NCBI GenBank assembly: GCA_037903475.1
Contig: JBAJFG010000436.1
Span: 1 to 64,000 of the forward strand
Length of the DNA: 64,000 nt
Reading direction: 5' to 3'
DNA from: Ancylostoma caninum
Taxonomy: Eukaryota > Nematoda > Chromadorea > Rhabditida > Ancylostomatidae
Position 1 is the first letter of the stretch; every line of letters starts with the position of its first letter. A model generated the notes under the pieces. The model ran no database searches and was not told the DNA's origin. It was given only the letters and a program-made list of their open reading frames with translations. The position numbers and the translations under genes were made by a program. Below, one piece after another: positions 11,346-24,159 of this stretch.

Positions 11346-12491
11346 TTGTAACACTTGTTCTCCACCGGTAGCGAGTACAAATTCATGACTTGCTTCGGCC
11401 ATCACCCTGTAGCCGAGCTTATGAAGAAGCTGGAAGAATTATAATTTAGTCATTTGAAAAATGAAAGAGAGGTCACAATTGCTTCCAAAAACTTCGCAAA
11501 ACCAACCGAATCGTTATGAAAAACAGCGGCATTCGCCAATAGACCCTGAGCTCCCATTGTCCGGATCTGAAATTGAGGCTGCCATGAATTAAACACAAAT
11601 GATTTGCGAGTAAACCGCTCCACTCATCACTCACCTCATCCATATTATAATGAATCAACCTATCAACTAAATCTGTAGATCGAAATCGTGGGTCTACAAC
11701 GACTGCCATAAGGAAGTAGACTTTGTCGATGTCAGGGGATGCTTCGGCCCAGAACTGCAAACAACAGAAGTTGCACCAGGAACAACGGAGATAACTTGTT
11801 TACTTGGTTACTTGCTGATTCAAATGCCATAAGAGACATTCAGCACGTTCGAGATTCGTCTTGAACTTATGAAACGCATCGTGCTGTAAAGCAACGGATT
11901 TATTTTTTAAAAAAAATGAACAGGGAAGTAAAAAAAGGAAGCAGCGAAGAAACAGGAACTCTGGGAAAACTGTGGTAGAATTGAGGGATACGAAAAAAAT
12001 ATAGGAGTTGATGAGTCAATAAACATTTTATTGCACAAAAGCTCAGGAGAGTTTGTTGATTATCTACCCGAATATCTCTAAGTGCATCCTCTCGTGTTCG
12101 GAATGTGCTGAGCCTTGCGGCAATAATCTGCTGATCATCTGTCTTGACAAGGTAGGAGACACCGCTATCGACGGCTTCTCGAAGTAGGCCTAAAAATCAT
12201 ATACATAGTACGTCAAATGTAAGTTACGGAACTTTTCCAAGGCTTGATCCGAAGACACGCCTTCCATTTTTCCTGGATTAATGGATTATAATTGCAGGTA
12301 CAAACCATCTACATATATCTGAGAAACTAGTGAACAACGGAGGCCTTTGATTAACATAAGTAGGTGTCACAATAAATGCTATTATAGTTATTACAAGAGA
12401 TCTTGCCTTTAAAAAATGTCACTGCTTCATCTTTCCCCAATGATAATGATTTGGTCAGTGGCTCAACCGCTTCCAGATCCGCAACGATGAA
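11346..12491 (-). CDS. GNAT-family N-acetyltransferase (arylalkylamine N-acetyltransferase-like), six internal exons
   Basis: Six minus-strand exons join in one frame of 573 nt (191 codons): 12491-12407, 12189-12068, 11883-11812, 11754-11635, 11566-11477 and 11429-11346. All have TTTCAG-like acceptors and GT donors, except the first, whose donor is GC; the phases on both sides fit that donor exactly. The start resembles the EPLTKSL entry of nematode and insect AANAT-like enzymes. VVVDPRFRSTDLVDRL fits the acetyl-CoA-binding motif A (V-x-P-x-R-x-x-x-L/I). GLLANAAVFHNDSVG and LLHKLGYRVMAEASHEFV fit the later GNAT strands and helix. The likely reaction is acetyl transfer from acetyl-CoA to a small amine; the substrate is unknown. 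N-terminal and C-terminal exons are not located. The family call is by motif reading, not by alignment. Confidence 0.65.
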
Positions 12492-15400
12492 CTGAAAAAA
12501 ATTCTCACAGAAACCGCAAAGAGTTCACACTCCATTATTTTCCGTTCTTCCTTATAAGTACGTGAAATATTTGTAAATATACGCAGTACGACGTCAAAAA
12601 TCATTCTTTGACAAAAACATCAGGATCCTGACCAACCGATCACCTTAGACACAAAAAAAAGAATCTGCATGAGCTCCTGATCCAAATGGTATGGGCGATT
12701 TTTTGCAACACTGCCCAACGGCCCCTTTCTAAGCCTCAACATTGAGGAGAAAGTGGGCGGGGCCAAGGTGAGGCTGCAGGGTTTCTGTATAAGGCATTCC
12801 CTTGCTGATTACATATTTATGGAGTGTACTATCGTGTTATAGGATGCGTAATGAGGAATTCTTACGAGGAGTACGAATTTTCTAAGAAGGTGCGCTCACG
12901 CGAATGTATTACTCGGAGACCACGCCCTACCACTCCTGCTCCGCCCCGCGTCTCCGCCCACAAGCTTCTAAAGAGCTGCGGTTTTCGTCAGTTATCCAAT
13001 GAATCACGTATACCATTGTGATTGGTAGGCTCCGGTGATTCCTTTAGTTTAAAAATCTCAAAAACGATTTTAAAGTGGGACGGTGTTTCTGAGGTTTTTG
13101 TTTCTCACCCTTATTTATTTGTTTATTTATTTATTTATCTCACACACCGAAAAGTTATTTTTTATTAGTGGTGTAGCCAAATTCCTCAAAAACAGAGGGT
13201 AGGTGCCTTAAAGGCAGAGGACCACCTCGTTCTGCCTGTTGGATTTACCAACATATCCTAGACCTTCTCACCATGTTAGTCCCTGGGATGTACATCAACA
13301 GGCACAGAAACGTCGAAATCCCCATTTTTGACAGGCTCGAACTGGATAAAAATTTGGAGCCCGGAGGCGGATCGCTCCAAGCTGTGCTGGCTGCCTGCCA
13401 CGGCTGCCGCGTTGGTCAACGAGTCTTGGCGTGTTCAATCGATTAGATCAACGGCTTCACATGTCAACTCGGGTTGGCAAACTGTTACAGACCCCGTCCT
13501 GGAAGACGGGTTTATAGACCATTCTGAGACAATTTATGTATACCGTTGGAACCATCGCGCCGAGTAGATGCAGAATCTGCTGTTAGCTGAACTATGAAAA
13601 TGAGGTGGACCCCTGCCTTTAAGCCTTAAGAACTTTGACTACCTGAATTACGATTCTAGCACCACCTGTGACCCCGCCCAGTTTCATACATCATTTCTCA
13701 CGTATTGTAACAACTGCTGGTGTGGAAACGATGTCACAGGGCTTTTATGAAGTTTTGCAAAGAAAAAAGAGGCAAACCTTCATAACATCGTCTGCTTCAT
13801 GCTTCGTCAGCCGTATGAAGTGCATCTCAGCACAGCGACGATATAGGAATGCTAGAATTCGGAATTATTTCGCTTCATCGCCGCGGAATATCGCAGCGTA
13901 AGAATCCTACACGTTGAAAATTGATTGAAATCTTCAATTATTCTCGAATACGAGATAGTACTAGGCAGTGGATGGAGCAGAAAGGTAGATTCGTCTGATG
14001 AAGAAGATAAGAATAATGAACTGTAGGATATCGAAAGAAGACGCTGCTCGCTTGTTACGCAAGCTGAATAAGAGGAGAGCCTTGGAAGAGAGAAGTCAGC
14101 AAACAGTTTCACTAGAAGTAGGAATAGTTCTGAGAGTTGGAACAGCAAGAGTGAAAAAAAACGTTGGAAAAAAACGATGAAACCAATGGCCACCATGGAG
14201 TTTTTTTGAGTGGGCGTGGCTTGGCTACAAGTGCACCGGCCAGTAGAGCCAAGGAATAGTGTTTGGGATTGGGCTATGTAAATTTTGTTGCACACGACAA
14301 CAAGCATCTGCTATTTTGAACCAAATCCTAGAAAATAGCACTAAAGGCGAGGCAGAATTGAAAATTTTATCAACAAACTTTGGTACTCAAGCGTTTCAAA
14401 GCATGTTTATCAGAGTTTAGGAGGAACAATTGTGGAAACAGGAGAAAAAAATTCTCTCATCAGCTAGGGCTTGTCCAGTTAAACCTCACTCCCTTCCCCC
14501 CCCCTCCTTCCCTCCGCCCTCAGCACTATTACATTCACCTTTCTCCTTCTCTCCCCTTGATGGAGCAGTGCCGGGAAAAGCGAGAGAACATTGAAAAATC
14601 GAAATTTTCACTTGGACATGCTCTAAACATTGAACAATTGAAGCATCACTGCATAGAAATAGTTCTGATTGCCCTCGGAGATAGCGAGGCTAATAAATGT
14701 CGCTTTGGGAAAGTCAATACGCAAATGTGTGATAAATATGCGCAGTTAACTGTTATCAAAAAGAAATCACAGCCCTTTCATCACGAGTATTTGTGATTTT
14801 TGCCAAGAATAATGAGGGTAAAAATTTTGTGGAACAAATCATAGAAACAGACGAAAAAAAAACGGATTTATCCACTTGGCTGCGACTAGTTCCTGCATTT
14901 AGGAGCGCTACTAGCTTCTCACTCGCACATTTTCTTAAAGAAAAGGAAGTGTCTCACCTCGGAACCTATTCTAGGATTTTCACATCAGAAGAATCTACAG
15001 GCGACGCTGATCGCAGTGCTATACGTACTACCTGCCAAAGTGCCAAAAACCCTTTCTTCGCCAAATTTTCGGAATTACTTTACAATACAAATAAAAACCT
15101 TGTATTAGTTTATTTTTAATTGTTTATTTTTACTGTTATTTTTAGTATAATTTTTATTTATATTTTATCATTATAATTAATATTTTTAATAATTTTATTT
15201 TCCATCTGGATCCCCAAAGCGACGGAGACCCCAGTTTTTCCCACGCCCCCCCCCTCCTCCGCCCACTTTCTGCGTCCGCCACTATTGTGAAAGTATTAGA
15301 GAAAGAGATAACGAGAGGAAGAACGCCGCATTTGAGGAGGAAGGCGAGAAATGCATATCATAGGCACAAATACTCAGTCATCGTCGTTTTTTGAAACGAA

Positions 15401-16103
15401 CTATGTATATCACTAGTTACTGAATGTGCAGTAAAGGTGAAATGGATGGCTGGTACCTACCGTGTCGCAGTGGAACTTTTTGTGGGAGTTGTCGTAGCGC
15501 TAGTACCACATACTATTATCCAAAAATACGAGATTCAGAAAGAGGTTCTCTTAACTTTTGATGTACCATCGAAATCATCGCCACCTATTGATTACTCTGA
15601 TGTCAAAGTCCGAAAATTTATCCTGAGCTGACCTTTTGCAGGGAATTTGTATGGTCCATTAGCTCAGAGATGGCATCTGAGGTGACTTTGTCCGCAATTA
15701 CGACTTTTTCAGCAGGATGCGTCTGGGGGGAGATTTTACTAAATGGCAGTAGGGAAACGTCAACATGGAAGGAATCCCACCGTATACACATCAAGAAAAA
15801 TGTAAAAATTAGATAAATTAGATCAGTTGTCCGAAGTCGTAATGAGGTCGTATTTGCGGCTTTCGAATTCCGTTTAAATATTAGGTCGACAGGTAAGAGA
15901 TCTCAAATTTTTCCCAGTGATCCATTACACAGCCGGTCTCAACGAAACGTGGCTTGAGCTCTTCTTATTTTTTCACAGGATAAGAAGTTCAGACCAGTTG
16001 GCAGACAGTCTGACCGTAATTTACGGGCGTAAAATAAGATGTGGTACCTAGCTGTAATGATGACAATCCACTAGGTGGTCATGGTCTAACTGGCACTCAG
16101 CTA
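12492..16103. other. Repeat-rich DNA without a supported gene
   Basis: Dispersed repeats recur elsewhere. About 13000-13090 shares its ATACCATTGTGATTGG and AAAACGATT motifs with 31250-31380 and 54740-54790. About 15060-15250 matches about 24690-24900. About 15290-15400 matches 27790-27920 and 54890-55000. About 15640-15810 matches 62910-63120. Plus-strand frames at 14380-14796 and 14793-15119 cross these repeats and show no domain. A GNAT first exon may lie here unseen. Confidence 0.45.
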
Positions 16104-16373
16104 GAGTGGACGTGAAAAGGCGGTGGCCCATCCGCTGGCTCGAGAAGGACGCCCCGCAACAGCGCCGCGCGCGCCGTTACCGAGATTTTCCACTGCTGTT
16201 GTGCTATATCTAGAGCTTTTCCACTCGATTTCAAGGATTTTCGACCAAATCGGGAAAAAAGCGCCTGGAAATAGCATTCCGGCTGCAGACGACACCAAAC
16301 CCTGGGCGCGCGGCGCGGTCGCGCTGCGTCTTTCTCGAGGCCGCGGATGGGCCACCGCCGTTGACTTCCACTG
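16104..16373. repeat. CAGTGG palindromic MITE, copy 2
   Basis: Starts GAGTGGACGTG (first base changed from C) and ends TTGACTTCCACTG, flanked by TA at both ends. The GGCCCATCCGC, CTCGAGAAGGACGC and GCGCG tracts are shared with the copy at 2449. No coding role. Confidence 0.85.
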
Positions 16374-18594
16374 TACCTATCAGTGTCGATTTCGTGTTTG
16401 AAGAGGGTGGCATTGCACCATTGCGCCAGGAGGTTACTGTAAGACCTACTGTTCACCGGACCGAACTTTTCACCCAAAACTTAAAATTATAACTTTCAAC
16501 TTAAGTTAATTGAAATTTAACCTATAATTATGTAAAATACGTAGAGTAATAATATTATTTTGTTAACTGGTTTGTTTACTATGTTTTTTTTTCTCAAGGG
16601 TTGCTGCTTTAGTCGAGGAACATATAAAAAAGGTTGCACATATTTGTTTTTTTTTTCTTGTTGTAAAGCCACATCTTCCCTCTTCCAAAATTTCATATTT
16701 TGATGGAATGCGACTTTTGTGGAACAATTGTGAAACAACACACGAAGGCCAAGTTTAGTTTATTTCCACAAGTTCGTTCCAGGTTGAGCTAATCCCTCCC
16801 TCATGTATGAACGAGTCTCAATCTTTCATACAAAACAGAAAACATGTTGTTACTAACATAGTTTTTATTTTCTTCTTCCTTTTACGCCTTTCTCTTTTCT
16901 CATCACTAACACGTGTATTGGTCAGTTATCGCTCTTGAAATATTTGACCCCCTATCGGCGGCTAGTTGTGGACCTCGGGAACGTTGGCGGACCTACTAAG
17001 TTGGTATCCGGAGTTCTTCGTTACGACCTTTCAAGGACTTGCAGTGTTGGCGGGCCATTGCCCTTCCGAACCGAGACGTCCACTCCCCCTCTCCCCCCCC
17101 CCCCCCTTCCCTTCTCATTGCTCCATGGTAACAGTGGAGCAACATCGGTTTCTTTAGCTATTTCTCACTCCGTGTTTATTTCTTGTTTATTGCTGCAATG
17201 GTTATCCGATTTCATAAATAAATAAATAAATAAGGCTAATAACTCGTGTCATCTTGGAATATGAGCTCCATCGCGGAGCCAGCGGGGCAATTCGCTGCTG
17301 CTGCTGTTGCTCGAAACTTTTTTCCAAACAGACATTTCAAACTTGACGACCCAATAATTGCATGAGAATAAACGAGCAAATTGTCCAGATGCAGCATAAA
17401 TGGGGGTATTGACAAAATTATTGCTGCTACACTACACAGCATAGCAGTAAATCACTCAATACAAGATGACAAATGGAAACGAATGTGACAGCCGCGTCGA
17501 AGTAAACAACTGCGACGGTGACGAGTAAGCTGAGACCTACTACGTAGTACAAATGCCACTGGAATGCAGTCAATTCTGCCCCATCACCAATCCTCCAGAG
17601 ACTCCTTGAGGATAGCCATAGAGACGAAAAGGGTGTGGACGACAATCGAAGGCTGTTTTTTCGGGAACAATAGGAGGAAACAACCTCGATATTAGTTCTC
17701 ATAGAGTTTCTCAGCTGATGGCAGAGGATGGATTTCGTGGATGACAGGAGCATTTGGAAATAGGTAATCACTGAATAACAAGGTTAGTACTTAACCTAAT
17801 TTTTATTCATTAGATGAACTCGGAAGGCCGTCAAGTAGCACTTGCGCATATGAAACTATAGCAAGGAAAATCTTCGTATCTAACAGTGTAATGCAGTGTA
17901 ATATAGTGTAATACTATGTAAGGAGACGAAATAATAAACTTCTAGAGATCCCACAGGGCTTCCATAGGTTCCACAACATTGAAGGATGCTAGCAGTCCAA
18001 CAGTAAGAAAAAACCCGTGATGGCGAGTCTCTACGTCTAGACGAGACATCTAAAACCATGTGGGGGCGGAGCTGGCGAAGTCAAGGACGGCCGATAAACA
18101 GGAATGTTTTTAGCGACAGAAACACTGCAAACAGCTTTCTCAGCGGCAACAATGACAGTAAAAAAACCAAGGAGGTTGAATTTTCCTAGCAATAATTTCA
18201 CCAGCCTTTCAAACCAACGGGGCCTAGTCATAGAAATACGTATTCTTCGCTTGACAGCGTTGGTTTCGCCATCGTCATCCCTCCCGCAATTGCCCATTTC
18301 TCCCCGGAATTGGCGAAGAAAAACCATAACGAGTGTGTTTGCACGTACATACATATGCTTCATGCTTTTTTTGTACAGGAATAATCTTTATACTTGGATA
18401 GATAGCTGATTCGAATGGATAGCTTATCGGATCCCCCATTTCAGGCTCTAAAGAAGGCGATTAGCCGAAACTTTAGCCGAAATAAAACGGCTTACCAAGC
18501 TCATGTGCAGTTTATATATCAACCAATGCAATGTTTATGTACAATCTAACCTATGCGGGTTTTGATCTACGTTGGAGGTACCGCAAGGCACTTA
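16374..18594. other. Unassigned DNA with homopolymer and low-complexity tracts
   Basis: Contains a poly-C tract near 17095-17106 and an ATAA-type tract near 17214-17235. Minus-strand frames at 17236-17442 and 17427-17771 have a hydrophobic stretch (VVGLSLLVTVAVVYF) that could be a membrane segment. They are in different frames and have no clear splice partners, so no gene is called. Confidence 0.35.
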
Positions 18595-18848
18595 CTCCGA
18601 TAACTGTGCAGGACGAACGCAGACCAAACGGCGTAATGGTTCGGGTAGAAACCCTAGCAGCAAAGGTTGCCAATTGCTGCCATCCTCCCCTCGATTGCTG
18701 CTCAATCTGTCGGCCCTTTAGCAGCAACTGCTGAGGGACGGCAGCAATCAAGGGGAGGATGGCAGCAACTGGCAACCGTTGCTGCTAGAGTTTCCACCCG
18801 AATCATTACGCCGTTCGGGCTGCGTTCGTGCTGCACAGTTATCAGAGT
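18595..18848. repeat. Long inverted-repeat MITE-like element, copy 2
   Basis: Same family as 1438-1722. The left arm starts CTCCGATAACTGTGCAGG, the right arm ends CACAGTTATCAGAG, both arms keep a version of the AACGGCGTAATGG core, and the GCAGCAA tracts lie in the middle. Confidence 0.75.
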
Positions 18849-21612
18849 AGATACTCTAAGCGGCGCACTTTTCTTACTAGGTGGTCATTTACTACATTGG
18901 CATTGCGGCTGTCAAGATGAACATCACGGTTATTCTCTCATCTCATACTGCTCTGGTCCTGTCCAGCTTTTTGGATTAAATCCTGTAGATGTGATGAGGT
19001 ATTTGAAAGGTGAATCATACTTGTCTTTGACTTTTCGAGGCTCTGGCGAAGGTAACTGAGCCCAAACGTTAGTCGTTCAGTAAGAGATCGATGCAGATCT
19101 TGGCCTGTGTCCACACAACGAGGATTCACTATGCCAAGGTTCAAGGAAAGTCGAATCTTCACTCTTCTAAGGGATATTTGCAGTGTTTGAACTTAAATAT
19201 CTCTAACACAAGTAGTAGTAAACAGCAGCTTTAAGAAAAACTATATCAAGCTTGTTCTAAATACTGTTTACACCATTAATATGTAAGATGTTTGCATTTG
19301 GCACTGCAATGTAATATTAGGTGTTAACATAAGTCCTTGCGCCTTTTTTAGTTGCGATTTTCTCCGCCCGATTGCCATTTTTCTCTGACATGCAATGTAC
19401 TTTCTGAAAGCACATTTCTTCCTCTACATTTCTATCATCAAGCGCTTTCACATTGCTATTGAATTACTCAATTTTTCGGCTTAAGAAGAAAAGCGCCAAT
19501 TTGGGAAGAAACCCTATCTCCTGAATCCGCTAGGGAGGAGAAAGCATTCCATACTGTTTGAACGTGTACGCTCAATAGAATATAAACGCTAGAGAACATC
19601 GACAGTGGAACTGTTGTAGCAGCAGTTTGACGATTTTTGTAAAGTGGGGTCTGACGTCACTATTGGGCAGGATGACTAGACTCTCGCGATTGGATACTTT
19701 CAGCAGAATTACTTCAGTTATTTGATAACTTTGAGAAGTATGATGTCCATCTAGACTATACGCCTCCTTTGAAGCAATTTCCAGGTCTTCCAGTTGGGAA
19801 TTTTTAGAAGTAATTGGTGTCATCGAGACCAAATATGTCTCATTTGATCCTAGAAAAGCGCTGATGACTAGTCATTTCAGGCAAAACGTCTCTTTCATGC
19901 TTAGCACAGGTCACCTGACCAGTTTTGATGGCCTTTCGAGCTTCAACTGATTGACAGGATAGATGGCTGTCGGTTGCGTCGTTTTTGATTGACTCGTTGC
20001 TCCACTTCCCAGGCTTAAAACTTAAGTGATCTATCACTTTAAGAAAAAACGGTTTGCAATATTTCTGTAGAGGAAGAATAGCGCTTTCGAATAATATATG
20101 CTTTGTTCCTGAAAGGTAGCAAATTGGTGGAGAAAAATGAATCCGAAAAAAAAAAACGCAAGAACTTATGTTAACAGCAAATAATTCGAAAATTCGACTA
20201 TCGATGAACCTCAGCATGTCTATCAATGCTCAAATTCTTGTTTGAGCTATACGCGAGGTTAATAACAGATTTATGTCGGCTAAAGTTTCGGCGAACAGCC
20301 GTTTTCAGGGCCCGGAATGGGTTATTCGACAAGCAATCTATCCGACTAAGTCTTTCCAGAACCATGCAAATAAAACTCTATGGCTATTTTTTATCACAAT
20401 TCTGGCTCACAGACCAATGCTCACTTTTTTATATGACAGCAATAATACGACACGACACTATCGACCGCTAACTGTCCGCCAAAGCAAATGATTTGAACTC
20501 CTTCTTCGCAGTCCAAAAAAACTGAATTACCTTTTCGTATTTCACAGTTTAAAGCAATCACCAATAACTGAAGTAAGGTGATCACATTCTCCGCCGTTTC
20601 TCCCATCCAAAATGTTGTATGTGTCTAGTGCAGACGTGAAGTTTTGTAGTCTATGTGCAAAGTACATACATGTCTTAATCTTAGCTATGGTTCATCTTTC
20701 TGATGGAATTTTTGTAGATATTGTTTCCAATTACTACCTGTTTTATTGTGCACATGCGCTTATCCGCATGTAAATGAATATGAATAAGAGCAGTTCAAGA
20801 TATTTGCAGAAGAACAGCCCAAGACATAGTGCGAGCTCTCTCGTCATTGAGAAGCGTCCTTCTCTGCAGTTCAAGGTGCAAAATCTTCCGACTTTTCACC
20901 TTGATCCACAAAACGTCTAAAGTTCTGCGAATTGTAATAATCATCGCAAATGCATGTTCGCATGTCCATAGGTATTCGGTTGGTTCTGGCGAAAGAACGA
21001 AGCCTTCAAGCTTACAAATTAAGGAGGCATAGGTGCACACTTGATGCCATGAGAGATGCAGTTTTGACTGCTTGTAATTCTCACTAAAGCGTGCGTTCAT
21101 TTTCGGGTGAGACAGTGGGTAATATACTTGGGACCAAATAATGGATCAGATACGTATCGATTGGCTCGAAATTCGAAAACTCGACTTTGAATAAGTCAGT
21201 GGTTCAGATGTTTGAGAAGGAGTAAGCGGTACAACCATTCAGGAATGATAAGGAAGCATTTGGGTCTTTCTCTTTTCTGAACATCTGAATGCTTTGGAAC
21301 AGTCCTGAATCAATGATTCAAAGATTGAGTTTTTTTCGGGCCCAGGTATATGTAGTGGGTAGGGGGTGGGAAAGGTTAACGAGGATGTGCGGAATACTCG
21401 TCCAGGTCGCTCGATTCAGACCTTCTGAAGTGACTTTCACGGGAAAATATGAAGAATATAGCATATTTTACAAAACCACAAACATCTGATATTATGACAG
21501 ATGCGACTATGACTGCTCGTATTTCTATTCCCAGAGAAATCATAGCTAATGTTCATCGATAAGTCTTACCTACAACGTCATTAGAGTCACTTTTATTTTT
21601 GATTTTATTTAA
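18849..21612. other. Unassigned DNA
   Basis: Minus-strand frames at 19572-19832 and 19840-20226 are long for this composition but lie in different frames and match nothing I recognise. The stretch 21150-21300 is a dispersed repeat with a second copy at about 25820-25990 (shared CAGGAATGAT and GTCTTTCTC motifs). Confidence 0.35.
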
Positions 21613-21984
21613 ATGCACATAAGTGCGCCTTATAATGGTAATCACGAGCACGAAGTAGATGAGAAGCTCTCCAGATTCAGTAGAAAAAATCCAAAGTTAC
21701 TCCAAGGTGAGATGAGGCACCTCCACGAAATTGTTAATTTGCTTTACGAGAGGAAGAAAGAATGGGCAAGGCACGTCGCCAGAATAAAGGACAATCGTTG
21801 GACAGTGCGAATCTTGCATTGGTACCCGCGGACAACTAAAGGTCCAACTGGCAGACCACGCCTGCGATGGATAGAACCGTTATGGAGGCAAATCGGAAGG
21901 ACGTGGACGCGACTCGCGCAAGACAGAGAGAAATGGCATGGTTGTGAACTGCGCGTACAATGGACGAGAATCAGTTCGACGTAA
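21613..21984 (+). mobile_element. 3' fragment of an RTE-type non-LTR retrotransposon
   Basis: The 123-codon frame ends in the tail typical of RTE-like LINE polyproteins after the reverse transcriptase. It has an EWARHVARIKDNRW block, then GPTGRPRLRW, then TWTRLAQDREKW before the stop. No catalytic RT motifs or endonuclease are present, so this is a 5'-truncated copy. A LINE of this kind is a plausible helper for the SINEs in this window (inference). Confidence 0.75.
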
Positions 21985-22825
21985 GCAACGTAAGCGATTC
22001 CAAGGCGTATCCCTTTTGCGTAAAGTATGAGTGTCAGTATTTTCACAATGGAGTTTTCTGCTCAGAAAACCAGAGATGTATTAAAGTGCAAAAATTGTTT
22101 TGCGACATCCTATATACTACCATTCTCAAAACAAATTTTGCGTCTTCTTTTGTCTACGCATTTTTTTGCACGCCGTACATGCGCTGGACGACACGACACT
22201 TGGAAGTAGCGCCGCCGTGAAAAAAAAAAACACTTGCAGTTGAGAAAACACTGCACTAATCGGCATTTTTTTTTCAACTTCGGCGTGGTTGTGCAAGTGG
22301 GTTCCGGGCAACCCGCCCAATGAGAAGATGTTGCCAGACATATTTTACGATGAGATTGAGATTGTCTTTTGTCTGTTCAAAACAATCCTATCCCAAATGT
22401 GATTTTTTTATCTATTCAATACGAATGCTTAAGGCATGGGGTCACAAAATTATCTACAGGAGCAAAAAACAACTTCACGTTGAACAACATCACATACAAC
22501 ATCATATCTAAAAGGTTACCAGCAGCAGCAATAACATATCTGAGTCACACAGCCATTGGAAATGTTATCGGTTTCAGAACACTGGAATGTCTCATCGCTA
22601 TGTAACACGCAAACAACGTTTAATGTTTGGACTGACATCATGTCGTGCTGGATGACATGCATTTTGTAACACAAAAACAGGCATTTCCTAAGCGGAGAGT
22701 GAGCTGTATAGCTCTTACGCTCGTTCCAGGGCAATAGAGGATAATCCTCTACGGTCCTCGGGAAGAGCGTGTTAGTATAGAGAAACTTTCCGGTCAGCCT
22801 CATTCGAGTTATGTAATAATTTATG

Positions 22826-22990
22826 GTCCACACATACAGGGAACTCCAAACGGCCATGTGCAAGGGGCGGGACCGCGGCGCAGCGTGGCGCTCAGGTCGT
22901 CTGCCGCTGGCAAAAGCAGACAACCAGAGCCACGTGCAGAACCTCCGTGTCTCTGCCCAAGAGAGCCGCGCCGCGGTTCCGCCCCTTGCA
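22826..22990. repeat. GC-rich foldback element (CTCTGCCC type), copy 2
   Basis: Arms starting AACTCCAAACGGCCATGTGC and ending with the approximate complement carry GGACCGCGGCGC and CTCTGCCCAAGAGAGCCGCG, as in the element at 10536-10706. Confidence 0.65.
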
Positions 22991-23215
22991 CACCGCCGTT
23001 CAAAAATAGGATGATTGGTGCCGAAAATGAAGAGGACAAAAATTCAGTTGTTTTTTTTTTCTACGTTATCAACTGAAAGAAGCATTTAGCCGTAATTAGC
23101 CATAAATCAAATGTATCCTAGTGAAATCTGTTTACACCATTCATTCTACATGCATATTTCTGACTCAGATACAAAGACTGCGAAATCACTGAAGCTTTCA
23201 TGGCATCTCTCCTCT

Positions 23216-23290
23216 CAAAACACAAACATAATGTCCTAATACCATTACCGCTACGTGGTAATGGTATTAGGACGTTATGTTTGTGTTTTG
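23216..23290. repeat. 34-bp near-perfect hairpin with a 7-nt loop
   Basis: Left arm 23216-23249 and right arm 23257-23290 are complementary over 34 bp with a single mismatch, which is a G-U pair in one RNA strand. The loop is GCTACGT. The length and near-perfection are compatible with a recent foldback repeat or, less likely, a small-RNA precursor. Confidence 0.8.
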
Positions 23291-23898
23291 CTTCACTTAC
23301 TTCACCTCGTCCTCAGAGGCCTGGAACCGGTTCAAGATGACATCATTTTACGAGTGACGCGAATCGGTGGCGCCTTGATAAGACTATTCGTAGGCAGGGT
23401 CAAGCGTGGTGTTGATAGAAATTCGACCCCGAAGACCCCCCCCCTTGTAGACTGGAAAAATGCGACCCTCCTCCAATACATTTAATTTTTTACGCTTTCA
23501 GCCATGTATGGTGAGGACCTTTTCTGAACTGTGAAAGTCGCGCGTTAGTGGTGTTCTTTCACTCGAAATTAGAATCGTACACGTGTACATGTATGGTTGT
23601 TTGTAACGAAATTAAAAAGGATTGGGATGTGGCTTGGGAAAACGGCTTATGTCGTTTTGCTATCAAGAAGATTTGCGCTTTCTGACGCATATCTCTTTAT
23701 TCTGAGCAATTTGGTTCATTAGGGTTGAATTCGGGTGGAAATTCGTTGGTAAAAATATGGGAAATTGCCACTTTTACCAAAGGTTTACCATCGCTTTACC
23801 AACAGAATAAAACCCGTCGCAGATGACACTGAAAGCTGAAATTTTACCAACGTTGTCATGTAAAATGTATTATTCTTAATGTTACAACAATGGAGGTA

Positions 23899-24159
23899 CA
23901 GTGGACGTCAATGGCGGTGGCCCATCCGCCACCTCGAGAGGCAACCGCGCCGCGCGTGCCATACCCGATGTCTTCTGCTGCTGTTATGCTATTTCTGGCA
24001 CCTTTTCTATCCGTTTCAAGGATTTTGGACCGAATCGGGGAGAAAAGCGCCTGGGAATAGCATCCTGACGGCAGATGACACCGATGCCGGTGCGCGCGGC
24101 GCGGTTGCGCGACGTGCTTCTCGAGGCCGCGCATGGGCCACCATCACTGACGTCCACTG
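23899..24159. repeat. CAGTGG palindromic MITE, copy 3
   Basis: Starts CAGTGGACGTCAATGGCGG and ends CTGACGTCCACTG, with TA flanks at 23897-23898 and 24160-24161. The internal CTCGAG and GCGCG tracts are as in copy 1. Confidence 0.85.

Noticed and set aside
13998..14180. Basic, charged plus-strand frame (possible RS- or Lys-rich protein)
   Set aside because: Low-complexity composition, and the opposite strand is open over a longer stretch; no splice partners.
16097..16477. Overlapping long open frames on both strands
   Set aside because: They coincide with a GC-rich palindromic MITE, where open frames on both strands are expected from composition.
17236..17771. Minus-strand frames with a hydrophobic segment, possible membrane protein
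   Set aside because: The two frames are out of phase, have no paired splice sites and match no family I know.
19572..20226. Two minus-strand frames suspected to be a Pao/BEL retroelement or host exon
   Set aside because: Different frames, no recognisable protease, RT or integrase motif.
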